From the NCBI GenBank assembly GCA_016721085.1, contig JADKJI010000005.1:1-64000 (forward strand): a stretch of 64,000 bases of DNA, read 5' to 3'. This stretch comes from Chitinophagaceae bacterium (GTDB taxonomy: Bacteria > Bacteroidota > Bacteroidia > Chitinophagales > Chitinophagaceae). Positions 9,679 to 17,985 of this stretch are shown piece after piece. The notes under the pieces were generated by a model. That model was given only the letters and a program-made list of their open reading frames with translations, did no database searches and was not told the DNA's origin. Made by a program: the position numbers and the translations under genes. Each line of letters starts with the position of its first letter. Within the stretch, counting starts at the first letter, position 1.

Positions 9679-10641
9679 ATGAAGAAAATAGCAGCGCTGT
9701 TGTTGGCTTTTACATTTTACCTCTCCGGTTTTGCCAACGACAGAGATTCATTAGCTATCCTTAAAGAAAGAATTCAGCACTTTACCGATTCCATAAACAA
9801 CTCCATGAAATGGGAAACGGGAAAACTCACCATTTCAAATGGCGATATCAACCTATCCATCCCTCCCGGATATCGATTCCTGAATGCCGAACAAAGCCGT
9901 TATGTATTGGAAGACTTATGGGGTAACCTGAAAGACAGCTCCATCCTCGGAATGGTATTCCCAATTGATAAAGGTCCGGTTGACGATAGCACTTTTGCAT
10001 TTGTAGTAACATTTGAACAAATGGGTTATGTAAAAGATGATGATGCCGATGATATAAATTATGATGACTTACTAAAAAATCTTCGGGAAGAAAACGTAAC
10101 ATCAAATGCAGAAAGGGTAAAACAGGGACTTGCTACATTTACATTGGTTGGATGGGCGCAGCCTCCTTATTATGACAAGACGAACAAAGTTTTACATTGG
10201 GCGAAAGAATATAAGGTAGACGGTTCAGAAGACAATACCCTCAACTACGACATTCGTATACTAGGCCGAAAAGGAGTTCTTTCCTTTAATGCCGTAGGTG
10301 GCATGGAACAGTTACCAATAGTAAAAAAAGATATTGCCGATATTCTCAAAATGGCAAGTTTTACTGAAGGAAATAAGTACAGCGACTTTGATCCTAAAAT
10401 AGATGAAGTAGCAGCATGGACTATCGGAGGACTTGTTGCAGGAAAAGTTTTAGCCAAAGTGGGACTATGGGCAGTATTCGCCAAATTCTTCAAGTTCATA
10501 CTTATTGGAGTGGTAGCTGCAGGTGGTGCAATATGGCGTTATATAACAGGTAGAAAAAAGAAAGAAGAGGAAGCAGTAGTTACACACGAAGCTGAACCCG
10601 TTGCAGAATCTGAAACTCCAGAAGAAAAAACAGGAGAATAA
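9679..10641 (+). CDS. DUF2167 family membrane protein
   Basis: A 320-residue protein starting at MKKIAALLLAF (9679 is preferred over the in-frame ATG at 9655 because the signal peptide then begins at once). A signal peptide of about 20 residues precedes a long extracytoplasmic domain with the DUF2167 signatures GWAQPPYYDKTNKVLHWAKE and LNYDIRILGRKGVLSFNAV. A transmembrane region (about 258-288, LVAGKVLAKVGLWAVFAKFFKFILIGVVAAGG) and a charged C-terminal tail rich in Glu follow. The family is found in the envelope of many Gram-negative bacteria and has no established function. It stands alone between repeat-filled gaps. Confidence 0.85.
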   Translation: MKKIAALLLAFTFYLSGFANDRDSLAILKERIQHFTDSINNSMKWETGKLTISNGDINLSIPPGYRFLNAEQSRYVLEDLWGNLKDSSILGMVFPIDKGPVDDSTFAFVVTFEQMGYVKDDDADDINYDDLLKNLREENVTSNAERVKQGLATFTLVGWAQPPYYDKTNKVLHWAKEYKVDGSEDNTLNYDIRILGRKGVLSFNAVGGMEQLPIVKKDIADILKMASFTEGNKYSDFDPKIDEVAAWTIGGLVAGKVLAKVGLWAVFAKFFKFILIGVVAAGGAIWRYITGRKKKEEEAVVTHEAEPVAESETPEEKTGE

Positions 10642-11291
10642 ATACAATAACCGCAGAGACGCGGAGACGCAGAGGGGATTCTCACTGCGTCTGTTATATA
10701 CAGTTTTTGAACCACTAAGACACAAAGAACACGAAGAAACACGAAGGCAACCCTACTGGTTTCGATCTTTCAGTGTTGAGGTTACAATATTCCCGAACCC
10801 TGGATTGAAATCCAGGGCTACAAATTAACCCGAGCCTACGGCTCTGCATAATGATTAAATAGTTTCCGTTTGATTGGGAGAGTGATAAATTCAAATCCTG
10901 GAGTTGCTGATCGAAAATGAAACGGTTCTTTTTTAATTAGACGGAAGAGGCGTAGCCTCGGGTTAATTTGTAGCCCCGGAATTCATTCCGGGGTTATTGA
11001 ACAAAGATCACCAAGTGAGTTCACCTTACAAAATAAAAAATAAGGCACGAAGAAACATGAAGGAATCCCTTCGTGCTACTTCGTGCCCTTTGAGTCTTTG
11101 TGGTTCAAAATATACTTAGGCAAAAAATTACAAGTAACAAACACTCTCCAATCTGTAGCTCCGCCTAATTCTTTGGGACATCAAGATTCGAAAATCATAT
11201 AAACAGAAGGAATCTTCATCTTCAGAACCCCAAACAACCAAACCAGGGGCCACATTCAGCCCTCTGGAACTTCTTAAACTTATGGAACCTA
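10642..11291. repeat. 650-nt gap of mixed hairpin repeats
   Basis: No gene is supported. The gap holds CCGCAGAGACGCGGAGACGC (about 10650), an ACCACTAAGACACAAAGAAC-type arm (about 10710) with its inverted counterpart near 11070-11110, and self-complementary blocks CCCTGGATT-GA-AATCCAGGG (about 10800) and CCCCGGAAT-TC-ATTCCGGGG (about 10974). A perfect 17-bp inverted pair lies at 10818-10834 and 10957-10973 (CTACAAATTAACCCGAG). From general knowledge, such words recur between genes in many unrelated bacteria. Their role is unknown. Confidence 0.7.
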
Positions 11292-12545
11292 CTATAAACC
11301 TGCCAGCTCCAAACTCTTCTTCTTTATCTTCCTTATCTCCACATCTTCAATTATCGGTTCAGGTGCCAGAATCAATGAAGTATTATTCTCTCTCCACCAA
11401 TTGTTCTGTTGCAATTCTTTAAAAGCTATAACACCCACCAGATATTTACGATCAGCATCCGAATGCCATTCTTCAATCCACTCGAATTTATCTTTAGGAA
11501 TGAAAGAAAGATCATCGAAGCTTACATAGATCTTCAAATAGAAATCACTCGACAATTCATGTGGCTTATGATAGTATAATTTCTTGTACTCATAATGGTA
11601 GTCGTACCGTAATGCAGCGATATCACTCAATACAGCTGATGCAGTTGGGAAACTTCCTGCTCCTTTACCATAGAAGAATTGCTTATCGGCGAATCCTGAT
11701 TCTATCACCACACCATTATATTCATTCTTAACAAATGAAAGCGGATCAGTCAGTTTTACGAATTGTGGTAAAACAAAAGCAGCTACTTTACCATCCACTA
11801 ATTTCTTAGCCTGGGCAACCAATTTGATCTCGAAATTCTTTTCTCTGGCTACAACAGCATCACTACCCTGTATACTTTGGATACCGGTGAAAAGCAAATT
11901 ATCGGGATGGGTAACAATGCCATAAGCATGGTTCACCAACAAAGTCCATTTGTTCACTGCATCATATCCCTCCACATCCAATTTGGGATCTGCTTCTGCA
12001 AAACCTAATTGCTGTGCCAGCAACAAGGCTTCTTTGAAATCCAGTTTCTCTTCAAACATCTTTGTAAGAATGAAATTGGTAGAGCCATTTACGATAGCCC
12101 TGATGGAATGCAAGAGGTCATTATCGTAATATTCTTCCAGATTTCTGATTACCGGAATAGAGGCACAGGCAGAAGCTTCATATAATAAAGACAAGCCTGT
12201 TTCCTTTTGTAATTGTAATAACTCAGGATAATGTTCAGCCAGCATCTTTTTACTGGCACTTACTACTTCTTTTCCACTACGCAATGCCCTGGAGACAATT
12301 TCAAAAGCGGGTTCACTTTCATTGATCACTTCCACTATCACATTTATTTCCGGATCATTCAATAGAACATCCTTATCTGTAGTGAATAACTCATCTGGCG
12401 CATTTCTTTTCTTTGACGCGTCTTTGATACATACTTTCTTGATTTTCGCTTTCAGCGAAGGGGTTTGCTGCAATACGCGATACAATCCTTCTCCTACTAC
12501 TCCAAAACCAAATAAACCGATCGTTAACTGTTTCTGTGATTCCAT
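11292..12545 (-). CDS. hom: Homoserine dehydrogenase (monofunctional)
   Basis: Reduces aspartate semialdehyde to homoserine. The 417 residues carry the N-terminal Rossmann motif GLFGFGVVGEG (residues 10-20), the VNGSTNFILTKM and GFAEADPKLDVEGYDAVNKW segments of the homoserine-binding domain, and FYGKGAGSFPTASAVLSDI. No kinase domain is fused. It starts one base after the metX stop codon (12547), so the two are translationally close and probably co-transcribed from the SAM-riboswitch promoter. This gives the methionine branch its own dehydrogenase, separate from thrA. The C-terminal about 85 residues are not a clear ACT domain by eye. Confidence 0.94.
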   Translation of the reverse strand: MESQKQLTIGLFGFGVVGEGLYRVLQQTPSLKAKIKKVCIKDASKKRNAPDELFTTDKDVLLNDPEINVIVEVINESEPAFEIVSRALRSGKEVVSASKKMLAEHYPELLQLQKETGLSLLYEASACASIPVIRNLEEYYDNDLLHSIRAIVNGSTNFILTKMFEEKLDFKEALLLAQQLGFAEADPKLDVEGYDAVNKWTLLVNHAYGIVTHPDNLLFTGIQSIQGSDAVVAREKNFEIKLVAQAKKLVDGKVAAFVLPQFVKLTDPLSFVKNEYNGVVIESGFADKQFFYGKGAGSFPTASAVLSDIAALRYDYHYEYKKLYYHKPHELSSDFYLKIYVSFDDLSFIPKDKFEWIEEWHSDADRKYLVGVIAFKELQQNNWWRENNTSLILAPEPIIEDVEIRKIKKKSLELAGL

Positions 12546-12546
12546 A

Positions 12547-13608
12547 TTATTGATGCACTATTTTTAAATGAAGAGATGATGGTTCGTTTATGAATTGCCT
12601 TAGGGCATTCTCAATTTTCTCATATTCCAACAAAAAGCCATCATGACCAAACTCGCTCGCTATAGATAATAAACTGGCTCCCTGAATCTGTTGCTGTAAA
12701 AAAACCTGTTCCTCTATCGGATACAAAACATCCGATTCAATTCCTATTACAAGTGTTTTAGCAGTGATGCGTTTTAAAGCGGCTTCAAGCGATGGATAAT
12801 ACCGGCTAACATCATGACTATCCATTGCCTGGGTAAGACGATAATAACAAAGAACATTAAAACGATTCACCAGCTTTAGTCCCTGGTAGCGCTGATAATT
12901 GTCTGCCGCATAGGTTACCGATTCTTGCATGGCAACAAAATTCTTATCCCTCGGCTGCGTAATGGCATAACCGTTATAATGCCTGTATGATAAAAGAGCT
13001 ATAGATCTTGCTGCAGCTAATCCTTTCTGCCCAGCTTCCGGAGTACCATCTAACCAGGTACCATCAGCTTCAATGGCCATACGCTGGGAAGCATTAAATG
13101 CAACTCCCCATGGAGATAAAACAGCACTTGTTGCAATTGGTACTATACGGTGAAATCGTTCAGGTTCATCAATAGCCCATTGCAATAACTGCATGCCACC
13201 AGTACTTCCCCCTAATGCTACAAACACTCTTTCAATACCAAGACTATCAAGCAGCAACTGGTATGCCCTTGTCATATCTCGTATGGTGAAAACAGGAAAA
13301 TCTGTTCCATAAGGAAGATTGGTAGCAGGATTAATACTCAATGGTGAAATACTTCCATAAGGACTCGCGGGCTTATTCACACAGATGATAAAATACTGCG
13401 CCGGATCAAAAAAACGTCCTTCGCCTACCAAACCTGGCCACCATTCCGCCGGATTACTATTAGCCGTCAACGCATGAAATATCCAAACCACATTATCCTT
13501 CTTCGCATTCATCTTCCCCAATGTAGTATAAGCGAGATGGAACTTCGGCAGCTCCACCCCGCTTTCGAGTGTAAAAGGATGATTGTAATTGAATGTTTGT
13601 GTTGACAT
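12547..13608 (-). CDS. metX: Homoserine O-acetyltransferase
   Basis: Activates homoserine for methionine synthesis by acyl transfer, probably from acetyl-CoA (acetyl versus succinyl specificity cannot be told by eye). It is an alpha/beta-hydrolase fold protein of 353 residues. The nucleophile elbow is GGSTGGMQ (Ser135; many family members have GGSMGG). The catalytic Asp lies in GIESDVLYPIEEQ and the His in SEFGHDGFLLE. The start segment ESGVELPKFHLAYTTLG and HALTANSNPAEWWPGLVG are family hallmarks. It lies between metY and hom in the minus-strand methionine operon, which supports a product (O-acetylhomoserine) used by MetY. Confidence 0.95.
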   Translation of the reverse strand: MSTQTFNYNHPFTLESGVELPKFHLAYTTLGKMNAKKDNVVWIFHALTANSNPAEWWPGLVGEGRFFDPAQYFIICVNKPASPYGSISPLSINPATNLPYGTDFPVFTIRDMTRAYQLLLDSLGIERVFVALGGSTGGMQLLQWAIDEPERFHRIVPIATSAVLSPWGVAFNASQRMAIEADGTWLDGTPEAGQKGLAAARSIALLSYRHYNGYAITQPRDKNFVAMQESVTYAADNYQRYQGLKLVNRFNVLCYYRLTQAMDSHDVSRYYPSLEAALKRITAKTLVIGIESDVLYPIEEQVFLQQQIQGASLLSIASEFGHDGFLLEYEKIENALRQFINEPSSLHLKIVHQ

Positions 13609-13853
13609 TAATCGTTAATTAAAAAGTCAAAATGCAAAAATCAAAAGTCAAAAGTCAAAAGTCAAAATAGTTGTAAGTAGTAAGTTTTAAGTAATAAGTA
13701 AAATACAATCCCCACTTTTCGATCTTGCCTAGTCAAAATTCTTCTTCCCATACTTCCAACTCATCCACCGCCGCGTACCAACTCCCGACTCCAGACTATC
13801 GACTCCCGACTTGTATTACTTCCGGACTTTCCGACTTTCGGACTTCCGGACTC
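13609..13853. repeat. metY-metX gap with AAAAGTC and GACTTCCGGACT repeats
   Basis: This 245-nt gap between two genes of one operon holds runs of AAAAGTC (13625-13670), AAGTAGTAAGTTTTAAG words and, toward metY, CGACTCCCGAC and TTCCGGACTTTCCGACTTTC words. No gene is seen. The gap is long for an operon. Confidence 0.5.
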
Positions 13854-15152
13854 TCAAACCTTCCCAAATGCTTGCTCAAAATCCGCCTTTATATCCTCAA
13901 TATGCTCAATTCCCACACTGATACGAATCAGATTCGGCAATACACCACTTGCTGCACGTTCTTCGTCACTTAATTGTTCGTGGGTAGTAGAGGCTGGATG
14001 AATCGCAAGTGTTTTTGCATCACCTACGTTAGCCAGATGACTTACCAATTGTAAGGAGTCAATGAATTTTTTTCCCTTAGCAATATCACCTTTGATACCG
14101 AATTGCAAAACACCTCCGAAACCATTCTTAAGATATTTGGTAGCAAGAGAATGATAAGGACTGCTCTTCAAACCTGGATACCAAACAAACTCTACAAGAG
14201 GATGTGCTTCCAGCCACTCAGCCAAATGCTGTGCATTCGCAACATGTCTTTCAACACGAAGAGATAATGTTTCTAAACCTTGTAAAAGCAAGAAAGAGTT
14301 GAAAGGTGATTGAGAAGTACCGAAATCACGTAATCCTTCTACACGTGCACGTATGATAAAGGCGATGTTTGGTAACCCTAATGGATTGCCTTCTCCAAAT
14401 ACATCCCAGAATTTCAATCCATGATATCCTTCTGAAGGTTCAGTGAACTGAGGGAATTTTCCATTACCCCAATTGTAATTACCTCCATCTACAATTACAC
14501 CACCGATAGTAGTTCCATGTCCACCAATCCATTTAGTAGCTGACTCTACTACAATGTTAGCACCATGTTCTAAAGGACGGAACAGATAACCACCAGCTCC
14601 GAATGTATTATCTACAATCAATGGCAGGTCGTGTTTCTTAGCCAGGGCTGCGAATTTTTCGAAGTCTGGTATATTCAATCTTGGATTACCAATAGTTTCA
14701 AGATAAATAGCTTTTGTATTCTTGTCGATTTGCTTTTCAAAACTTGATACATCATCTCCATTGGCAAAACGTGCTTCAATACCCAAACGTTTAAAGGCAA
14801 CTTTAAACTGGTTGAAAGTACCTCCATAAAGAAATGAAGTGGAAATGAAATTATCTCCGGCTTGTAAAATATTTGCAAGTGCCAGGAATTGTGCCGCCTG
14901 ACCTGATCCTGTAGCCAATGCAGCAACCCCGCCTTCCAATGCTGCAATACGTTGCTCAAACACATCGGTTGTTGGATTCATTATACGGGTGTAGATATTA
15001 CCAAACTCCTTTAATCCAAACAGGTTTGCAGCGTGCTCACTGTTGTTGAATCCATAAGAAGTGGTTTGATAGATAGGAACAGCCCTTGATTTGGTAGTAG
15101 GGTCAATTTGTTGTCCAGCGTGCAGTTGTAAGGTTTCAAAACGTTGTGCCAT
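13854..15152 (-). CDS. metY: O-acetylhomoserine sulfhydrylase (PLP-dependent)
   Basis: Makes homocysteine from O-acetylhomoserine and sulfide, joining sulfur assimilation to methionine. The 432 residues are the usual length for MetY and longer than MetZ or cystathionine synthases (about 390). The N-terminus (FETLQLHAGQQIDPTTKSRAV) and the PLP lysine in ESATKWIGGHGTTIGG (K207) are typical. So is the large insertion FPQFTEPSEGYHGLKFWDVFG. The C-terminal HPASTTHEQLSDEE motif binds substrate. First structural gene after the SAM-I riboswitch, followed by metX and hom. It should be repressed when S-adenosylmethionine is plentiful. Confidence 0.95.
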   Translation of the reverse strand: MAQRFETLQLHAGQQIDPTTKSRAVPIYQTTSYGFNNSEHAANLFGLKEFGNIYTRIMNPTTDVFEQRIAALEGGVAALATGSGQAAQFLALANILQAGDNFISTSFLYGGTFNQFKVAFKRLGIEARFANGDDVSSFEKQIDKNTKAIYLETIGNPRLNIPDFEKFAALAKKHDLPLIVDNTFGAGGYLFRPLEHGANIVVESATKWIGGHGTTIGGVIVDGGNYNWGNGKFPQFTEPSEGYHGLKFWDVFGEGNPLGLPNIAFIIRARVEGLRDFGTSQSPFNSFLLLQGLETLSLRVERHVANAQHLAEWLEAHPLVEFVWYPGLKSSPYHSLATKYLKNGFGGVLQFGIKGDIAKGKKFIDSLQLVSHLANVGDAKTLAIHPASTTHEQLSDEERAASGVLPNLIRISVGIEHIEDIKADFEQAFGKV

Positions 15153-15170
15153 AAAATAAGTTAAATGATA

Positions 15171-15353
15171 TTAATAGAAGTTTTTTGTCAGCAAAAAAGA
15201 AGACTGGAAAGCGGGCCCATGCCCTAAGGGATGATATGATGATGGGTATGCCTTACGGCATACAACAACAACAGCAGATACAGCTTGTGAAAGCTGCAGG
15301 AGAGAAAAGAGTTTTATTAATCGCTGTTGACATCTAATGGAATAATTGTCCAT
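15171..15353 (-). CDS. Possible leader ORF with Val-run between riboswitch and metY
   Basis: A 60-codon ORF (MDNYSIRCQQRLIKLFSLL...) ends 18 nt before metY. The same frame is open upstream to an ATG at 15500 (109 codons). It contains four consecutive Val codons (GTT GTT GTT GTA) followed by Cys (TGC). The last Val and Cys codons begin a stem GTATGCC-GTAA-GGCATAC. Part of that stem (GCCGTAAGG) can instead pair with the downstream CCTTAGGGC. Competing stems over an amino-acid run suggest attenuation, but no Met-codon run is present and the peptide matches no family I recognise. It could also be a structured untranslated leader read by chance. Confidence 0.4.
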   Translation of the reverse strand: MDNYSIRCQQRLIKLFSLLQLSQAVSAVVVVCRKAYPSSYHPLGHGPAFQSSFLLTKNFY

Positions 15354-15593
15354 AAAGATAGTAGGCTTTTGCTGAAACGGCCAAATCGCAATTCTAAAAT
15401 TTAAGTTAATGGGTAGTAAATCACGCTCCCATCCCGGATAAACCTCCGGCTTTACTGGTTTTCTAATTGATGCCATGTTAAACAGTTTTGTGCTGTACAA
15501 AGACAGCTTTGATAAATTGATTATACAGGTTCAGGCAAAAACTTATAAGAAGGAATCGGGACGAGTATTCGTTTGTACCGCTGCAGCAGGTAC

Positions 15594-15632
15594 AAAAAAA
15601 AAGCTCTTCCGACAGGTCATCGGAAGAGCTTC
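15594..15632 (-). terminator. Intrinsic terminator, expression platform of the SAM riboswitch
   Basis: On the minus strand a 12-bp stem (AAGCTCTTCCGA / TCGGAAGAGCTT, 15601-15632) with a 7-nt loop is followed by a run of about 8 T. It lies 38 nt after the aptamer, as expected for SAM-dependent premature termination. Confidence 0.85.
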
Positions 15633-15669
15633 TATATATAAAGAGGTATAAATGAAGACTTTTCGTCTG

Positions 15670-15787
15670 ACTTATCTGTCCGCCTATAGCGGTTGGAATT
15701 GGCACCTTGCCTCCTATGTTTCAATAACATAGAAAACAGGTTGTCAAGGCTTCATAGGGCCATACCCTCAGCCTTTCTTGATAAGTT
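15670..15787 (-). ncRNA. SAM-I (S-box) riboswitch aptamer
   Basis: Read on the minus strand, the element has P1 arms ACTTATC (15781-15787) and GATAAGT (15670-15676). Inside are the conserved S-box core AAGAAAGGCTGAGGG, then GGCCCTATGAAGCC, TTGACAACC, and the GGCAAGGTGCCAATTCC segment. These are the kink-turn, P2-P3 and P4 signatures of SAM-I. It is followed by an intrinsic terminator and then metY-metX-hom, so S-adenosylmethionine should shut off methionine synthesis. Confidence 0.93.
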
Positions 15788-15805
15788 AGTGACAAAGAAC
15801 TAACG

Positions 15806-15838
15806 CGAAGATAATAACTATTCCATTTTCAACCCAAA
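15806..15838 (-). promoter_or_regulatory. Bacteroidota-type promoter for the SAM-riboswitch/met transcript
   Basis: On the minus strand a -33 TTTG (15835-15838) and a -7 box TATCTTCG (15806-15813, consensus TAnnTTTG) are 21 nt apart. The start would fall a few bases before the aptamer. Confidence 0.55.
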
Positions 15839-15964
15839 TAAAGCAAAAAAATAGTTTGATCCCAGTTTGAATATAAATAAACAACTGTTAGTTCTACGAA
15901 TGACAATGATCTGACAAACAAAAAAACAACCTCTTTTTGAATCCTTTAAAGCAATTCACTGTAT

Positions 15965-15992
15965 ATTTGTCCACTCATTTAGTAGAGTAATA
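15965..15992 (+). promoter_or_regulatory. Promoter box and candidate sulfur operator upstream of cysH
   Basis: TATATTTG (a TAnnTTTG -7 box) is followed directly by CCACTCATTTAGTAGAGT. Aligned with the palindrome before cysD this gives 13 of 16 matches. The placement over the transcription start would suit a repressor. Confidence 0.5.
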
Positions 15993-16088
15993 AATTTATC
16001 AGGATGACTTACAAAATAAAACATATGATGCAGTGCTGCAGTTGATATCCTTATCCAGCCAATCACTTCCATCAAAACAAAAGTCATC

Positions 16089-16832
16089 ATGTTGCAATCA
16101 AATCATCACAAAGAAATACAAGAATTTAAAGTCCTGATAAAGGATCAGCCCCTGGAAAAGCAATTGGCTATTCTGTCTGCTCAATTTCCAGGTAAAGTTG
16201 TATTCTCAACAAGCTTCAGTGAAGAAGACCAATTGATCACTCATTATATATTTACCCAACACCTACCCATAACTGTATTCACATTAGATACAGGCAGGCT
16301 TTTCCCTGAAACCTATTCTACCTGGAGCCAAACTCTTGAAAAGTACAAGCAGCCCATAGTTCCCTACTATCCTATTGCCGCCGATCTTGAAAAATTTATT
16401 GAAGAAAAAGGGCCCAATAGTTTTTATGAATCTGTTGACAACCGGAAAGAATGCTGTCGAATAAGAAAAGTAGTTCCCTTGCAAAGGGCGCTTAAAGGAC
16501 AAGAACTTTGGATTACTGGCATACGAGCAGAACATTCACCCAATCGTTTATCAATGGAGCAAATTGAATGGGATGCTGTGAATAACATTATTAAATTCCA
16601 TCCATTGATGAATTGGGAAAGTGATACTGTAAAGAAAGCCATTAACCAATACGATATACCCGTGAATCCTTTACACGCCAAAGGATTCGTAAGCATCGGA
16701 TGTGCCCCTTGTACCCGTGCCATTAAATCTGGCGAAGATTTCCGTGCTGGCCGCTGGTGGTGGGAAGATAGCAGCAAGAAAGAATGCGGTCTTCATGTAA
16801 CTGAAATCATTACATCAGAAACAAGAGTATAA
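16089..16832 (+). CDS. cysH: Phosphoadenylyl/adenylyl-sulfate reductase
   Basis: Reduces activated sulfate to sulfite in the cytoplasm. The 247 residues carry the PP-loop STSFSEEDQL near residue 40, two Cys pairs (C122-C123 in ECCRIRK; C205 and C208 in CAPC) and the C-terminal catalytic ECGLH (C233). The Cys pairs are the ligands of a [4Fe-4S] cluster, the hallmark of APS-type reductases. This fits the absence of an APS kinase gene (cysC) from the operon, so adenylyl sulfate rather than PAPS is the likely substrate (inference). First gene of cysH-cysD-cysN-sumT, preceded by a promoter and candidate operator. Confidence 0.93.
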   Translation: MLQSNHHKEIQEFKVLIKDQPLEKQLAILSAQFPGKVVFSTSFSEEDQLITHYIFTQHLPITVFTLDTGRLFPETYSTWSQTLEKYKQPIVPYYPIAADLEKFIEEKGPNSFYESVDNRKECCRIRKVVPLQRALKGQELWITGIRAEHSPNRLSMEQIEWDAVNNIIKFHPLMNWESDTVKKAINQYDIPVNPLHAKGFVSIGCAPCTRAIKSGEDFRAGRWWWEDSSKKECGLHVTEIITSETRV

Positions 16833-16850
16833 AAAAATTTGAACTATAAA

Positions 16851-16870
16851 CCTACTAATTAAGTAGACTT
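16851..16870 (+). promoter_or_regulatory. Palindromic candidate operator before cysD
   Basis: CCTACTAATTAAGTAGACTT contains the palindrome CTACT-AATTA-AGTAG and lies 7 nt before the cysD start codon. Related sites precede cysH, sir, hemA and the peroxiredoxin gene. Confidence 0.5.
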
Positions 16871-16877
16871 TTAAAAT

Positions 16878-17786
16878 ATGAGCAACTATCATTTAAATTA
16901 TCTGGAACAACTCGAAGCGGAAAGCATCCATATCTTTCGTGAAGTGGCTGCGCAGTTTGAGCGGCCGGCATTGCTTTTCAGCGGCGGGAAAGATTCCATC
17001 ACACTGGTTCATTTAGCCCGAAAGGCATTTGCACCAGGCAAGATTCCCTTTCCACTAGTACATATCGATACCGGACACAATTTCCCTGAAGCCCTTGCCT
17101 ATCGTGATTGGCTGGCTCAGGAAGTTAATGCCACACTTACCGTAAGAAAAGTGGCAGATACCATTCGCCAGAAAAACCTTACCGAACCAAGAGGAAAGTT
17201 TGCAAGCCGTAACTGGCTGCAAACTTATACCCTCCTGGATACCATCGAAGAATTTCAATTCGATGCCTGCATAGGTGGTGCCAGAAGGGATGAAGAAAAA
17301 GCACGCGCCAAAGAACGCATCTTCTCTGTACGTGATGAATTCGGCCAATGGAATCCTAAACTACAAAGACCAGAACTCTGGAACCTATACAATGGAAGAA
17401 TACAAAAAGGTGAAAATGTTCGTGTATTCCCCATCAGTAACTGGACAGAATTGGATATCTGGAATTATATACGCAAAGAAAACATTCCACTGCCTTCAAT
17501 ATATTTTGCACATGAACGCGAGGTAATAGAACACGAAGGACAATTAGTAGCCTATTCCGAATTCGTTCAACTCGATGAATCGGATAAGATACTCAAACGC
17601 AAAGTACGCTATCGCACCGTTGGTGATATGACCTGCACTGCAGCAGTAGAAAGTAATGCCAGCACATTAGATGAAGTGATAGAAGAAATAATCGCCACCC
17701 GCATCAGTGAGAGAGGTGAAACAAGAATTGATGATAAGGTGACGGAGGCGGCGATGGAGGATAGGAAGAAGGGAGGGTATTTTTGA
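16878..17786 (+). CDS. cysD: Sulfate adenylyltransferase subunit 2
   Basis: Small, catalytic subunit of ATP sulfurylase, which joins ATP and sulfate to adenylyl sulfate. The 302 residues are of standard length. The PP-loop nucleotide site LLFSGGKDS lies at residues 32-40. HIDTGHNFPE, the GGARRDEEKARAKERIFS motif and the ending EDRKKGGYF are all highly conserved in CysD. It follows cysH by 45 nt and precedes cysN, its GTPase partner, after a 199-nt repeat-filled gap. Confidence 0.97.
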   Translation: MSNYHLNYLEQLEAESIHIFREVAAQFERPALLFSGGKDSITLVHLARKAFAPGKIPFPLVHIDTGHNFPEALAYRDWLAQEVNATLTVRKVADTIRQKNLTEPRGKFASRNWLQTYTLLDTIEEFQFDACIGGARRDEEKARAKERIFSVRDEFGQWNPKLQRPELWNLYNGRIQKGENVRVFPISNWTELDIWNYIRKENIPLPSIYFAHEREVIEHEGQLVAYSEFVQLDESDKILKRKVRYRTVGDMTCTAAVESNASTLDEVIEEIIATRISERGETRIDDKVTEAAMEDRKKGGYF

Positions 17787-17985
17787 GAGTCGGGAGTCGA
17801 AAGTCGGAAGTCGGGAGTCGGTCCGCCGCGGCGGATGAGTCGGGAAGACGGGAAGTCCGAAAGACCGGAAGAAAATACAGAGCTTTAAAATTTAAATATA
17901 TGTTTCGAAAATCAGAGATACAGACTTTCGGTCTTCCGGACTTCCGGACTTTCTGACTTTCGGACTACATACTAAACTATTCACA
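17787..17985. repeat. cysD-cysN gap with GTCGGGAGTCG / CTTCCGGACTT inverted repeats
   Basis: The gap starts with AGTCGGGAGTCGAAAGTCGGAAG words and ends with the reverse type (CTTTCGGTCTTCCGGACTTC). Together they can fold into a long imperfect hairpin inside the cys operon. CCGCCGCGGCGG is a further palindrome at about 17822. No gene is seen. Confidence 0.5.
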
